In this document: one piece after another, positions 16,544-27,807 of the stretch
Layout: each line of letters opens with the position of its first letter
How positions within the stretch are numbered: position 1 is the first letter of the stretch
Source of the DNA: Mesorhizobium sp. B2-8-5
GTDB lineage: Bacteria; Pseudomonadota; Alphaproteobacteria; Rhizobiales; Rhizobiaceae
Direction of reading: 5' to 3'
Assembly (NCBI RefSeq): GCF_006440675.2
Contig: NZ_CP083951.1
Location: 4,311,501 to 4,375,500, forward strand
Length of the DNA: 64,000 nucleotides
Notes under the pieces: model-generated
The model's database searches: none
What the model was told of the DNA's origin: nothing
What the model saw: the letters and a program-made list of their open reading frames with translations, nothing else
Program-made: the position numbers and the translations under genes

Positions 16544-17728
16544 ATGTTCGAGACCCTGCAGCCCGCCCCCGCCGACAAGATCCTTGCCCTGATCGGCCTC
16601 TATCGCAACGACCCGCGGCCCGGCAAAGTCGACCTCGGTGTCGGCGTCTACAAGGACATCGACGGCAGGACGCCGGTGATGCGCGCCGTGCGCGAGGCCG
16701 AGAAGCGGCTGCTGGCCAGCCAGGACACCAAGACCTATCTCGGCCTTGCCGGCGATACCGGCTTCAACGCCGCCATGATCAAGCTCGCCTTCGGCGAGAA
16801 GGCCGACCCTTCGCGCATCCGCGCGGCACAGGCGCCGGGCGGATCCGGCGCGCTCAGGCTGGTGGCGGAGCTTCTGCAGCGCACGCGTCCCGGCGCGACG
16901 GTCTGGCTGTCCGACCCGACCTGGCCGAACCATCTGCCGGTGATGCGCGCCGCCGGTCTGCAAGTCCGCGACTATCCTTATTTCGATGCTGCTTCCGGCG
17001 CTGTCCGCTTCGACGAGATGCTGGCGACGCTCAAGACGGCCAACAGCGGCGATGTCGTGCTGCTGCATGGCTGCTGCCACAACCCGACCGGCGCCAATCT
17101 CAATGCCGCGCAGTGGGCCAAGGTCGCCGATGTGCTGCTGGAGCGCGGTCTGCTGCCTTTCGTCGACATTGCCTACCAGGGCTTTGGCGAGGGCCTCGAC
17201 GCCGACGCCGCCGGTCTGCAGCTCTTGGCCGGCAAGGTGCCGGAAATGGTCGTCGCCTCGAGCTGCTCGAAGAATTTCGCCGTCTATCGCGACCGCGTCG
17301 GCGCCGCGATGATCATGGCCAAGGACGGCGCCCAGGCGGACGTGGCGATGAGCCAGATGCTGGCGGCGGCGCGCGCGCTCTATTCGATGCCGCCGGACCA
17401 TGGCGCGGCGGCCGTGCGCATGGTGCTGGAGGACGCCAGCCTGAGAAAGGATTGGGAGACGGAGCTCGAGGAGATGCGGCTGCGCATGCTCAGGCTGCGC
17501 GTCGCCTTCGCCGAAGCCCTCAGGCGTCAGTCCAACTCTGATCGCTTCGATTTCGTCGCCAGTCATCGCGGCATGTTTTCGCGGCTCGGCTTGACCGAGG
17601 CGCAAGTCGAACGCCTGCGCACTGAGCACGCCGTCTATATGGTCGGCGACAGCCGCATCAACGTGGCCGGCCTGCCGGAGGACGGCATGGACGATCTCGC
17701 CAAGGCGATCGTTTCGGTGCTTGACTGA
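16544..17728 (+). CDS. Aspartate/aromatic amino acid aminotransferase
   Basis: A 394-residue PLP enzyme of the class I Ia group (AspC/TyrB type), from the ATG at 16544 (MFETLQPAPADKILAL). Family hallmarks: VDLGVGVYKDIDGRTPVM, LHGCCHNPTGANL, the FVDIAYQGFGEGLD strand and the PLP lysine in SSCSKNFAVYRDRVGA. The C-terminal arginine that binds substrate carboxylate is in VYMVGDSRINVAGL. It transfers amino groups between aspartate or aromatic amino acids and 2-oxo acids; preference is not decidable here. Confidence 0.9.
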   Translation: MFETLQPAPADKILALIGLYRNDPRPGKVDLGVGVYKDIDGRTPVMRAVREAEKRLLASQDTKTYLGLAGDTGFNAAMIKLAFGEKADPSRIRAAQAPGGSGALRLVAELLQRTRPGATVWLSDPTWPNHLPVMRAAGLQVRDYPYFDAASGAVRFDEMLATLKTANSGDVVLLHGCCHNPTGANLNAAQWAKVADVLLERGLLPFVDIAYQGFGEGLDADAAGLQLLAGKVPEMVVASSCSKNFAVYRDRVGAAMIMAKDGAQADVAMSQMLAAARALYSMPPDHGAAAVRMVLEDASLRKDWETELEEMRLRMLRLRVAFAEALRRQSNSDRFDFVASHRGMFSRLGLTEAQVERLRTEHAVYMVGDSRINVAGLPEDGMDDLAKAIVSVLD

Positions 17729-17798
17729 GGCTGTGGACAACTCGTTTCGGTGTCCGGCCAGGATTGGTCGGACGCTGACCGCGGGATAGGCTCAATTC

Positions 17799-18635
17799 AT
17801 GAAGCCCTCCAAGGACATTTCCCGGCTGATCGAGATCATGGCGGCGCTGCGAGCGCCGAAGACCGGCTGCCCCTGGGATATCGAGCAGAATTTTACGACC
17901 ATCGCGCCCTACACGATCGAGGAGGCCTATGAAGTGGCCGACGCGATCGCGCGCGGCGATTTCGACGATCTGCGCGAGGAGCTGGGCGATCTGCTGCTGC
18001 AGGTCGTCTACCACGCGCAGATGGCCGAGGAGATCGGCGAGTTCGCTTTCGGCGATGTCGTCGAGGCCATCACCACCAAGATGATCAGCCGCCATCCGCA
18101 CGTCTTCGGCGACGAGAAGGCGCGCAGCGCCGGCATGGCCAAGGGCATGTGGGAGAAGATCAAGACCGTAGAAAAGGCCGAGAAGCGCGACGCCCGCATC
18201 GCCCGCGGTCTCGACCCGGAAGATCACGGCAAAGGCTATCTCGACAGCGTGCCGGTCGCGCTCCCTGCCCTGACGCGCGCCCTGAAGCTGCAGGAGAAGG
18301 CAGCGCGCGTCGGCTTCGACTGGAGCGAGGCAGCCCCGATCCTCGACAAGATAGAGGAAGAGATCGGGGAATTGCGCGAGGCGCTCGCCACCGGTGACGC
18401 GGCTCCGATCAAGGACGAGTTCGGCGACATGCTGTTTGCCGTCGTCAATTTCGGCCGCCACCTCAAGCTCGATTCGGAAGCGGCGCTCAGCGGCACCAAC
18501 GACAAGTTCCGCTCGCGCTTTCACTATGTCGAGCAAGCCTTGGAAGCTTCGGGCGGTTCACTGGAGAAGGCAACGCTCGACGAAATGGAAGCGCTCTGGC
18601 AGCAGGCCAAAAGCGCCAAGGAATCAGCCGATTAG
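17799..18635 (+). CDS. mazG: Nucleoside triphosphate pyrophosphohydrolase MazG
   Basis: A 278-residue protein with two MazG domains in tandem. Each carries an EExxE-type metal site: LREELGDLLLQVVYHAQMAEE in the first and EEEIGELREAL with DEFGDMLFAVVNFGRHL in the second. The start CPWDIEQNFTTIAPYTIEEAYEV is characteristic. It hydrolyses (d)NTPs to monophosphates and pyrophosphate, cleaning damaged nucleotides. It converges on hflX and their stop codons overlap (18632-18635). Confidence 0.95.
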   Translation: MKPSKDISRLIEIMAALRAPKTGCPWDIEQNFTTIAPYTIEEAYEVADAIARGDFDDLREELGDLLLQVVYHAQMAEEIGEFAFGDVVEAITTKMISRHPHVFGDEKARSAGMAKGMWEKIKTVEKAEKRDARIARGLDPEDHGKGYLDSVPVALPALTRALKLQEKAARVGFDWSEAAPILDKIEEEIGELREALATGDAAPIKDEFGDMLFAVVNFGRHLKLDSEAALSGTNDKFRSRFHYVEQALEASGGSLEKATLDEMEALWQQAKSAKESAD

Positions 18636-20017
18636 CTGCCCTTGCGATGCAGGCGGCTCTCGATTTCCCGCCTGGCGCTATGCGTGGCCGTAAGCGAGAG
18701 GGTGACGCTGCCGTCCTCATTGTCGGTGCGCGAAACGACGTCGCCGTTGCGGTAGAGCCAGTCGACCTGGCCGAGCTGCGCCGGGCTCAACGTCACGGTC
18801 ATCGTTTCCAGCTCGCCCGACACCCGCGTTTCGATGAGCGCTTTCAGCGTGTCCAGTCCTTCGCCGGTCACCGCTGAAATGGCTATCGGTGGAGACTTGC
18901 CGCTTGCCCCTTCGTCAAGCAGCCGCTCGCGATTGCCTTCGTCTAGGAGATCAATCTTGTTCCAGACCTCGATCACGCGGTTCGCGTCGGCGGCGTCGAC
19001 GCCGAGATCGCCAAGGATGCGTTCGACGTCCTCAGCCTGGGCCGCCGTATCGGGATCGGAGATGTCGCGCAAATGCAGCACCAGATCCGCCTCGACCACC
19101 TCTTCCAGCGTTGCCCGGAAGGCCGCCACCAGATGCGTCGGAAGGTCGGAAATGAAGCCCACCGTGTCGGACAGGATGACCGGCGTGCCGTGCGGCAGCC
19201 GCACGCGCCGCAACGTCGGATCCAGCGTCGCGAACAGCATGTCCTCGGCCAGCACCCCTGCCCCGGTCAACCGGTTGAACAGCGTCGACTTGCCGGCATT
19301 GGTGTAGCCGACGATCGCCACCACCGGGAAAGGCACCTTCTTGCGCTTGGCGCGATGCAGGTCGCGTGTGCGCCGCACCGTTTCCAGCTCATGCTTCAGC
19401 TTGGTGATCTTGTCCTGCAGGATGCGACGGTCGGATTCGATCTGGGTTTCGCCGGGACCGCCGAGGAAGCCGGCGCCGCCGCGCTGCCGCTCGAGGTGAG
19501 TCCAGCTCCGCACCAGGCGGCCCTTCTGGTAGTTGAGATGGGCGAGTTCGACCTGCAGCGTGCCTTCCTTGGTGCGCGCCCGCTCGCCGAAGATCTCGAG
19601 GATGAGCCCGGTGCGATCGAGCACCTTGGCGTTCAGTTCCTTTTCGAGATTGCGCTGCTGCACCGGGGTCAGCGGATGGTCGACAATGACCAGTTCCGCC
19701 TTGCGTGCCTTCACGATATCCGCGAACTCGGCCACCTTGCCGCTGCCGAGCAGCGTGGCCGGCCGCGGATCGGCAACCGTCACCACCGCGGTGTGAACCG
19801 GGTTGAGATCGATGGCGCTGGCAAGGCCGACTGCTTCGTCGTGGCGTGCATCCGCCGAACGGCTCAGACGCGGGCGACTCGACTCATCGTCGCCGCGCGG
19901 CTGGCGGGTAAGCACCGGCACAATGACAACGGCCCGGGTCGGATCCTTGGATTCCGGCCCGAGTTGATGTCCTTGTTTCCCGCGAACGCTGCGGTCCGCG
20001 TCCTTATCACGTGCCAA
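18632..20017 (-). CDS. hflX: GTPase HflX
   Basis: A 461-residue ribosome-associated GTPase. After an N-terminal domain (VVTVADPRPATLLGSGKVAEFA) come the family's glycine-rich GGAGFLGGPGETQIESDRR region and the G domain: G1 GYTNAGKST, G3 DTVGFISDLP, G4 NKID, G5 SAVTGEG. HflX splits or rescues stalled 70S ribosomes under stress. The frame starts with TTG at 20017, the base directly after the hfq stop, so translation is likely coupled to hfq. A start further inside is possible as the first 40 residues are not conserved. Confidence 0.93.
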   Translation of the reverse strand: MARDKDADRSVRGKQGHQLGPESKDPTRAVVIVPVLTRQPRGDDESSRPRLSRSADARHDEAVGLASAIDLNPVHTAVVTVADPRPATLLGSGKVAEFADIVKARKAELVIVDHPLTPVQQRNLEKELNAKVLDRTGLILEIFGERARTKEGTLQVELAHLNYQKGRLVRSWTHLERQRGGAGFLGGPGETQIESDRRILQDKITKLKHELETVRRTRDLHRAKRKKVPFPVVAIVGYTNAGKSTLFNRLTGAGVLAEDMLFATLDPTLRRVRLPHGTPVILSDTVGFISDLPTHLVAAFRATLEEVVEADLVLHLRDISDPDTAAQAEDVERILGDLGVDAADANRVIEVWNKIDLLDEGNRERLLDEGASGKSPPIAISAVTGEGLDTLKALIETRVSGELETMTVTLSPAQLGQVDWLYRNGDVVSRTDNEDGSVTLSLTATHSARREIESRLHRKGS

Positions 20018-20263
20018 TCAGGCGCCCTGGCTTTCCTCGCCATCGAACATCTGAACCGGCTGGCTCGGCATGATCGTGGAAATGGCGTGCTTGTAGACGA
20101 GCTGGGAGTGCCCGTCACGCCGCAACAACACACAAAAATTGTCGAACGAAGTGACGACACCGGTCAGCTTCACGCCGTTGATGAGGAAGATGGTAAGTGG
20201 ATTTTTGCTCTTGCGAACTGAATTCAGGAACAGGTCCTGAAGGTTTTGCGATCGTTCCGCCAT
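20018..20263 (-). CDS. hfq: RNA chaperone Hfq
   Basis: An 81-residue Sm-like protein, ATG at 20263 ([14 protein letters not shown]). Sm1 spans about [28 protein letters not shown] and Sm2 is the [13 protein letters not shown] block with the KH pair of the proximal RNA-binding face. It forms a hexamer that pairs small RNAs with mRNAs; in rhizobia it affects nitrogen fixation genes and stress. hfq-hflX adjacency is conserved across proteobacteria. It lies downstream of ntrYX and an aminotransferase gene, a Rhizobiales arrangement. Confidence 0.97.
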   Translation of the reverse strand: MAERSQNLQDLFLNSVRKSKNPLTIFLINGVKLTGVVTSFDNFCVLLRRDGHSQLVYKHAISTIMPSQPVQMFDGEESQGA

Positions 20264-20325
20264 TTTTCTTGTCTTTCGCCGATCCCCTTCGGTTTGCGGG
20301 CCAATGCGCCAAATTACGCGGCACC

Positions 20326-20332
20326 TGTCAAG
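20326..20332 (-). promoter_or_regulatory. Possible hfq promoter -35 (CTTGACA)
   Basis: On the minus strand CTTGACA lies about 65 bases upstream of the hfq ATG. Rhizobial sigma-70 promoters prefer CTTGAC at -35. The matching -10 (around GCGCAT) is weak, so this is a low-confidence call that would let hfq be transcribed independently of the genes upstream. Confidence 0.3.
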
Positions 20333-20406
20333 CGAGCAAACCCCCTCTTGCCGACACAATGGCAAGCAGAATGAGATAGTTGAGGTTAATTCCAGTTGTG
20401 CGGTTA

Positions 20407-21270
20407 TCAGGCTGGACTTTTTTCCGCAACGTCAAAAAAGGCCTGCCGCAACGAAAGTGTCATGGAACCAGGATGTCCATTTGCGATCGGCGCGCCGTCA
20501 ATTTCGACCACCGGCATGGCGATTGTGGTCGCCGAACTGATGAACGCTTCCCTGGCCGCCTTGGCCTCGGTGACCGAAAAACCACGTTCTTCGATCTTGA
20601 GGCCGAGCTTTGCGGCGACGTCGAAAAGCGTCGTGCGGGTGATGCCGCGCAGGATGCCGTGCTCGGCCGGCCGGGTCACCAGGACGCCGTCCCGGGTGAC
20701 GATCCAGGCGTTGGACGAGCCGCCTTCCTTGACGTTGCCGTCGGTGTCGACGAACCAGGCTTCCTGGGCGCCGGCTTCCTTGGCCTTCTGCTTGGCGAGC
20801 ACATTGGGCAAGAGGCCCGTGCTCTTGATGTCGACGCGGTCCCAGCGATTCTCGGGCACCGTGATGACCTTGATGCCGGCTTCCACCCGCTTCGCCGCCG
20901 CGGCCGGATCGGCCTTTCTGGCGGTTATGACCAGGGAAGGCCTCGTGCCTGCCGGCGGAAACACGAACTCACGGCTGGCGACGCCGCGTGTCACCTGCAC
21001 ATAGACAAGGCCGTTGATGACGCCGTTGCGATTGACCACCTCGCGCAGCAGCATCGGCAGGACGCCTTCCGAGACCGGCCAGGCGATCGACAGTTCCTTG
21101 AGCGAGCGCTTGAGCCGGGCAAGATGGCGCGGCATATCGACGATATGGCCGCGCGCCACTTCGCAGACCTCATAGACGCCGTCCGCGAACTGGTAGCCAC
21201 GGTCCTCAATATGGACGCTGGCTTGGGCATGGACGACATAGCGCCCGTTGACATAGGCAATGCGCGGCAT
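20407..21270 (-). CDS. D-amino-acid aminotransferase (class IV)
   Basis: A 287-residue fold-type IV PLP enzyme. The start chosen is the ATG at 21270: a GAGG site (21277-21280) is 6 bases upstream of it, whereas the in-frame ATG at 21276 touches that site. Markers are [40 protein letters not shown], the PLP lysine in [16 protein letters not shown] and the [10 protein letters not shown] cofactor loop. The [11 protein letters not shown] pattern fits D-alanine aminotransferase better than branched-chain or ADC-lyase enzymes. It makes D-glutamate/D-alanine for peptidoglycan or breaks D-amino acids down. It sits between ntrX and hfq. Confidence 0.88.
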   Translation of the reverse strand: MPRIAYVNGRYVVHAQASVHIEDRGYQFADGVYEVCEVARGHIVDMPRHLARLKRSLKELSIAWPVSEGVLPMLLREVVNRNGVINGLVYVQVTRGVASREFVFPPAGTRPSLVITARKADPAAAAKRVEAGIKVITVPENRWDRVDIKSTGLLPNVLAKQKAKEAGAQEAWFVDTDGNVKEGGSSNAWIVTRDGVLVTRPAEHGILRGITRTTLFDVAAKLGLKIEERGFSVTEAKAAREAFISSATTIAMPVVEIDGAPIANGHPGSMTLSLRQAFFDVAEKSPA

Positions 21271-21341
21271 GGGCATCCTCAGGGAAATATCAGGCTTTCT
21301 TAGGCGATTCCGCCCCCGCCGTAATGAACAATCGCGTGGGC

Positions 21342-21369
21342 CAAGCCGGCCCTGGCAAGCCGGCCCTGG
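21342..21369. repeat. 14-bp tandem duplication upstream of the aminotransferase gene
   Basis: CAAGCCGGCCCTGG occurs twice head to tail (21342-21355 and 21356-21369) in the gap between ntrX and the aminotransferase gene. It contains the GCCGGC palindrome. It could be slippage or a pair of binding sites. Confidence 0.6.
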
Positions 21370-21443
21370 GGAGTCTTACGCCGGACGGACAGCTACGGCG
21401 AAACCGCCGAGCCTAACCGCTGCGCACCTTTCCTGGAATTGCT

Positions 21444-22805
21444 TTACACACCCAGCGACTTCAGCTTGCGGTGGAGCGCCGAGCGTTCCATGCCGATGAA
21501 CTCGGCCGTCTTCGAGATGTTGCCGCCGAAGCGGTTGATCTGGGCGATCAGATAGTCCTTCTCGAATTGCTCGCGGGCCTCGCGCAACGGCAGCGCCATG
21601 ATGTGCTGGTCCGACTGGTTGGGCGTGCGTGGCATCACGTCGCCGATCTCGGAGGGCAGAAGATCGGCGGTGATCGGCGCATCGGCCTCTTCGCCGCGCG
21701 CCAGAATCATCAATCGCTCGACATTGTTGCGCAGTTGGCGAACGTTGCCCGGCCAGTTATGCGCCTGCAGCACGGCCAGCGCATCGTCGCCGATGCGGCG
21801 CGGCTTGATGCCGGCCTGGCGCGCGATCTGCTTCATGAAATTGTCGACGAGATAGGGAATGTCCTCGCGCCGCTCGGCGAGCCCCGGCACGATGACCGGA
21901 ACCACCGCCAGGCGATGGTAAAGGTCCTCGCGGAAGCGGCCGTCGGCGATCATCGCTTCGAGATTCTGCGAGGTCGAAGAGATGATGCGGACATCGACCT
22001 TGACGCGCTTGGTGCCGCCTACCCGCTCGAATTGCTGCTCGACCAGCACGCGCAGGATCTTGTTTTGGGTTTCGCGCGGCATATCGGCGACTTCGTCGAT
22101 GTAGAGGATGCCGCGATGCGCCTCTTCCAGCGCGCCGACCTTGCGCTCGGTGCCGTTCGATTCTGTACCGAACAGCTCGATCTCCATGCGTTCGGGCGTG
22201 ATGGTGGCCGCGCTCAGCGTCACGAACGGACCGGTCTTGCGCGACGAAAGCGTGTGGATGGCGCGCGCCGTCAGTTCCTTGCCGGAGCCTGAGGGACCGA
22301 CGATCATGACGCGGCTGTTGGTGGGCGCGACGCGCTCGATGGTCTGCCGCAGCTGGCTCATCGCCGACGACATGCCGATCAGGTCGAAGGTCTCGCCGCT
22401 GCGCTGCTTGAGGTCGGAAACCTCACGCCGCAGCTTGGACGTCTCCAGCGCGCGCTCTGCGACCAGGATGAGGCGATCGGCCTTGAACGGCTTCTCGATG
22501 AAGTCGTATGCGCCGCGCCGGATGGCCGACACCGCCGTCTCGATGTTGCCGTGGCCGGAAATCATCACCACCGGCATGTTCGGGTGCATGGTCTTGATCT
22601 CGTCGAGCAACGCCAAGCCGTCGAGGCGCGAACCCTGCAGCCAGATGTCGAGGAAAATCAGCCGCGGCGCGCGATCGGCGATCGCCGCGAGCGCGCTGTC
22701 GGCATCATGCGCCGTGCGTGTTTCATGACCCTCGTCGCTCAGGATACCGGCGACAAGTTCGCGGATGTCTTCCTCGTCATCGACGATGAGAATGTCAGAC
22801 GCCAT
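21444..22805 (-). CDS. ntrX: Nitrogen regulation response regulator NtrX
   Basis: A 453-residue response regulator, ATG at 22805. Receiver domain 1-120 (ILIVDDEEDIREL, phospho-Asp in LIFLDIWLQGS, Lys in FIEKPFK). The AAA+ domain has Walker A GPSGSGKEL and Walker B GILYIDEVADMP. The loop that carries GAFTGA in sigma-54 activators reads ELFGTESNGTERKVGALEE, so the sigma-54 contact motif is missing. The C-terminus has a Fis-type helix-turn-helix (GGNISKTAEFIGMERSALHRKLKSLG). It pairs with NtrY, whose gene overlaps its start by 11 bases, and links nitrogen and redox state to transcription and cell cycle. Confidence 0.95.
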   Translation of the reverse strand: MASDILIVDDEEDIRELVAGILSDEGHETRTAHDADSALAAIADRAPRLIFLDIWLQGSRLDGLALLDEIKTMHPNMPVVMISGHGNIETAVSAIRRGAYDFIEKPFKADRLILVAERALETSKLRREVSDLKQRSGETFDLIGMSSAMSQLRQTIERVAPTNSRVMIVGPSGSGKELTARAIHTLSSRKTGPFVTLSAATITPERMEIELFGTESNGTERKVGALEEAHRGILYIDEVADMPRETQNKILRVLVEQQFERVGGTKRVKVDVRIISSTSQNLEAMIADGRFREDLYHRLAVVPVIVPGLAERREDIPYLVDNFMKQIARQAGIKPRRIGDDALAVLQAHNWPGNVRQLRNNVERLMILARGEEADAPITADLLPSEIGDVMPRTPNQSDQHIMALPLREAREQFEKDYLIAQINRFGGNISKTAEFIGMERSALHRKLKSLGV

Positions 22806-25086
22806 TACCGACCTTTTCAGTTTCTCTTTCGTGTTCGCTTCGACCTTCACCGCGTGGCGGCGCGGCTACGATCATCGCCGGGGGCAGGATGATCGAGATC
22901 ATCGCGCCCCGGCCGCCATGGAAATCCGCTGGCGCGTCGTGCAATTCGAGACGGCCGCCATGGTCTTCCACGATCTTCTTGACGATAGCGAGACCAAGCC
23001 CGGTGCCCTTCTCGCGTGTCGTCATATAGGGCTCGAGAAGCCTTTGACGATTCTCGCGCGGCAGCCCCTTGCCGTTATCGATAACGTCGATTCGTATGGC
23101 GCCATCTTGGCGCCCGGCCTGAATCCGGATTGTGCCGTCCGAACGGTCTTGCGCATCAAGTCCGTCGATCGCCTCGGCCGCGTTCTTGATGACGTTGCCG
23201 AAGGCCTGCGCCATCAGGCGGCTGTCGAAAGTGCCTTTCAACGGCTCGCTGCCGAAATCACGTTCGAAGGCGATGTCGGAGCGGCTGACCTCGACCAGGA
23301 AAGACGCCTCGCGCAGCGATTCACGCAGGTCGATAGCCTTCATCTCGGGCTTCGGCATGCGGGCAAAGGCCGAGAACTCGTCGACCATGCGGCCGATGTC
23401 CTCGACCTGGCGGATGATGGTATCGGTGCACTGGTCGAAGACCTCGCGGTCCTCGGTGATGACCTTGCCGTAGCGGCGCTTGATGCGCTCGGCTGAAAGC
23501 TGGATCGGCGTCAGCGGGTTCTTGATCTCATGCGCGATGCGCCGCGCGACGTCGGCCCAGGCCGACGAGCGCTGCGCCTGGACGAGATCGGTGATGTCGT
23601 CGACCGTGACCACATAGGATTTCTCTTCCTCGCCGTCGTCAGCGGCTTCGACGGTGACCTGGACATTGAAGGTGCGCTCCAGACCGCTGCGGAAGAAGGT
23701 CACCTGCTCGCGATAGACCGGCTTGCCGGACTGCCGCCCGATCTCGAAGACGCGGCCGACAAGCGGCAGGACCGCCGAAAGGTTCTGGCCGAGCGTCGCA
23801 TTTGCCGAAATCGCCAGCATGGTTTCGGCCGAGCGATTGACGATGGTGATGATGCCGTAAGGGTCGACGCCGATGACGCCGGCGGTGACACCGGCCAGCA
23901 CGGCCTCGGAGAAGCGCCGCCGCTCGTCGATCAGATCCTTGGCCGAGAGCAGCTCGTTGCGCTGCGATTTGAGCTCCAGGATCATGTTGTTGAAGGTTTC
24001 GCCGAGCGAGGCGACGTCGCCATCGGACTGGCGCACCGTAACGGCAGCGTCGAGATTGCCGGTCGCCACCTCGTCAGCGGCGCCGATCAGCTGGCGGATC
24101 GGTCGCACGATCCGGTCGGCGACCGCGATGCCGGTCCAGATAGCCGAGAGCGTGATGATCAGCGTGAGCGACAGATAGGGCAGCGCGAAGGCGACCTGCG
24201 AGGTCCGGCGGTTGTCCTCAAGATTGCGGTATTCGTCGGTGTTGGACCTGACGATCTGGCGCGCCTTGATCACGTCGGGATCGACGAGCCGGATCGTATA
24301 CAGGTAAAGCCCTTCGATCTCCCGCAGCTTGATGATGGCGCCCATGATGTTGCGGGTGCGCGGCTCGATCAGCACCGGCTTGCCGTCGGACGCGGTGTCG
24401 ACAGCGCCCGAGGGCGGCTCTGGCATGGGAAAGTCGGCGTCGGTCTTGGCGTTCATGACGAACGAGCCATCCGGCTTGATCAGGGCCGCATGCGCCAGTC
24501 CGCGCCCGACGGCTTCCTTGTTCAACAGGTCGAGGAAACCGCCTCGGTCGAGGCCGTAGAGCGTGCGCGAGGCGTCGAGATCGTACGCCATGGACAATGT
24601 CGTGCCCTGCAGGTTGCGCGCGTTCTCCTGCACATAGGCGTCGGCAATCGACAGCGACGAGTTGACGATCGTCTTGGTGCGGATTTCGAACCAGCGGTCG
24701 AGGCCGATGTCGAGCGTGATCGAGGCGATGATCGCCACCATGATGGCCGGAATGGCGGCAACCAGCGCGAACATGGCGACGATGCGCACATGCAGCCGCG
24801 AGGCGGCCCTGCCATGGCGCCGCGCCAGGACGATGCGGCGCACCTCGCGGGCGATCAAGGCGATGAGGAACAGGACAAAGACGGCATTGGCCGCGATCAA
24901 GGCCCAGGTCGCGTGGGCCGTCGGCGCGATCGGCGTTGCGCCGACCAGGATCGCGAACGAGATCGCCGCCGTGATCATCGCGCCGGCAATCGCGACGACG
25001 CCCGGCAACGCCAGCAACCGTCGCCCGTCGCGCGCGCCGGTCTGGTTGAAAAGCGGTTGGTTCAGGGTCGGAGCCTCAGCTGCCAT
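22795..25086 (-). CDS. ntrY: Nitrogen regulation sensor histidine kinase NtrY
   Basis: A 763-residue membrane sensor kinase. Four hydrophobic segments lie at roughly 28-50, 57-78, 98-120 and 300-325, with a periplasmic domain before the last. HAMP follows (VRPIRQLIGAADEVATGNLDAAV), then a PAS domain (about 390-490), the DHp box [18 protein letters not shown] with phospho-His, and the catalytic ATPase with N box (GNVIKNAAEAID), G1 (DNGKGLP) and G2 (TREKGTGLGLAIVKKI). It phosphorylates NtrX. It lies 121 bases downstream of ntrC, so it may have its own promoter within the ntr block. Confidence 0.95.
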   Translation of the reverse strand: MAAEAPTLNQPLFNQTGARDGRRLLALPGVVAIAGAMITAAISFAILVGATPIAPTAHATWALIAANAVFVLFLIALIAREVRRIVLARRHGRAASRLHVRIVAMFALVAAIPAIMVAIIASITLDIGLDRWFEIRTKTIVNSSLSIADAYVQENARNLQGTTLSMAYDLDASRTLYGLDRGGFLDLLNKEAVGRGLAHAALIKPDGSFVMNAKTDADFPMPEPPSGAVDTASDGKPVLIEPRTRNIMGAIIKLREIEGLYLYTIRLVDPDVIKARQIVRSNTDEYRNLEDNRRTSQVAFALPYLSLTLIITLSAIWTGIAVADRIVRPIRQLIGAADEVATGNLDAAVTVRQSDGDVASLGETFNNMILELKSQRNELLSAKDLIDERRRFSEAVLAGVTAGVIGVDPYGIITIVNRSAETMLAISANATLGQNLSAVLPLVGRVFEIGRQSGKPVYREQVTFFRSGLERTFNVQVTVEAADDGEEEKSYVVTVDDITDLVQAQRSSAWADVARRIAHEIKNPLTPIQLSAERIKRRYGKVITEDREVFDQCTDTIIRQVEDIGRMVDEFSAFARMPKPEMKAIDLRESLREASFLVEVSRSDIAFERDFGSEPLKGTFDSRLMAQAFGNVIKNAAEAIDGLDAQDRSDGTIRIQAGRQDGAIRIDVIDNGKGLPRENRQRLLEPYMTTREKGTGLGLAIVKKIVEDHGGRLELHDAPADFHGGRGAMISIILPPAMIVAAPPRGEGRSEHERETEKVGNGV

Positions 25087-25207
25087 GTCGCGGTACAGAG
25101 TCGATCATCGCGTCGGATGTATGCAACGCATTGTGGCGATTATGCAACAAGTGTGGCCGGGAAGATAATCTTTCCCAGACAAAATTCACCGAAGGGACGA
25201 GGTGACG

Positions 25208-26664
<1,457 letters not shown>

Positions 26665-26668
<4 letters not shown>

Positions 26669-27807
26669 GTGCGGTCTCCTTCAGCTTCCTCGCCTGCGCC
26701 GGGCGCGGTCTCCTTCCAGGCCGGAAGCAGGATGCGGAATGTCGTCCCGCGCGGCGTCGAATCGCATTCGATGATGCCGCCATGCTCGCCGACGATCTTG
26801 GCTACCAGCGCCAGCCCAAGTCCTGAGCCATTGGGTTTGGTGGTGATGAACGGATCAAACAGGATCGGCAGGATGTCCTCGGAGACGCCAGGCCCGTTGT
26901 CATGCACGCAGAACTCCAGCGGCAACGAGACGCGGTCCTGCGTCCCGGGCACGGAAACGCGGATGCCAGGGCGGAAAGCCGTCGAGAGCATGATCTCGCC
27001 CTGCGGGTCGGCGCCGATCGCCTCGGCGGCGTTCTTCACCAGATTGAGGAAGACCTGGATCAGTTGGTCGCGGTTGGCGAAGACCGGAGGCAATGATGGA
27101 TCATATTCCTCCAAGATCTTGATCCGCCTTGCAAAACCATTCTTGGCAATCGCCTTCACATGATCGAGCACGACGTGGATGTTGACCGGATAGCGCTCGA
27201 TCGGCCGCTCGTCGGAAAACACCTCCATGCGGTCGACCAACGAGACGATGCGGTCAGTCTCGTCGGTGATCAGGCGGGTCAGCGCGCGGTCCTCGTCGGA
27301 AGCGGAAAGCTCGAGCAATTGAGCGGCGCCGCGGATGCCGGAGAGCGGGTTCTTGATCTCATGCGCCAGCATGGCGGCCAGGCCAGTGACGGAGCGCGCA
27401 GCACCCCGATGCGTCATCTGGCGGTCGATCTTGTCGGCCATCGACCGTTCCTGGAACATGACCACGATCGAGCCGGGAAACTCCGGCACCGGCGCGACAT
27501 AGAGGTCGACCATCTTCTCGATGCCGAGGCGCGGCGACGAGACGTCGACGCGGTATTCGTTGACCGGCGCGCGGCGTTCGCGCACCTGGTCGACCAGCGT
27601 CAGCAACGGGCTGCCGAAGGGCACCAGCTTGGACAGCGTGTTGCGGGCGAGCATGGTCGCGCTGGAGCGGAAGAAGTCCTCGGCATCGGCATTGGCAAAA
27701 GTGATAAAGCCGTCGAGGTCGACCATGATGACCGGGCGGCGGATGGTGTTGAGCACGATATTGGCGGCATCCGCCATATCGGCCGGCTGGGGAACGTTGG
27801 CCTTCAT
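26665..27807 (-). CDS. ntrB: Nitrogen regulation sensor kinase/phosphatase NtrB
   Basis: A 380-residue cytosolic kinase with no membrane segment. The N-terminal PAS domain (about 15-125; [15 protein letters not shown]) precedes the DHp box [21 protein letters not shown] and an ATPase with N box ([15 protein letters not shown] region), G1 ([13 protein letters not shown]) and G2 ([15 protein letters not shown]). PII protein controls its kinase/phosphatase balance. It overlaps both dusB and ntrC by 4 bases, forming a tight three-gene operon. Confidence 0.96.
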
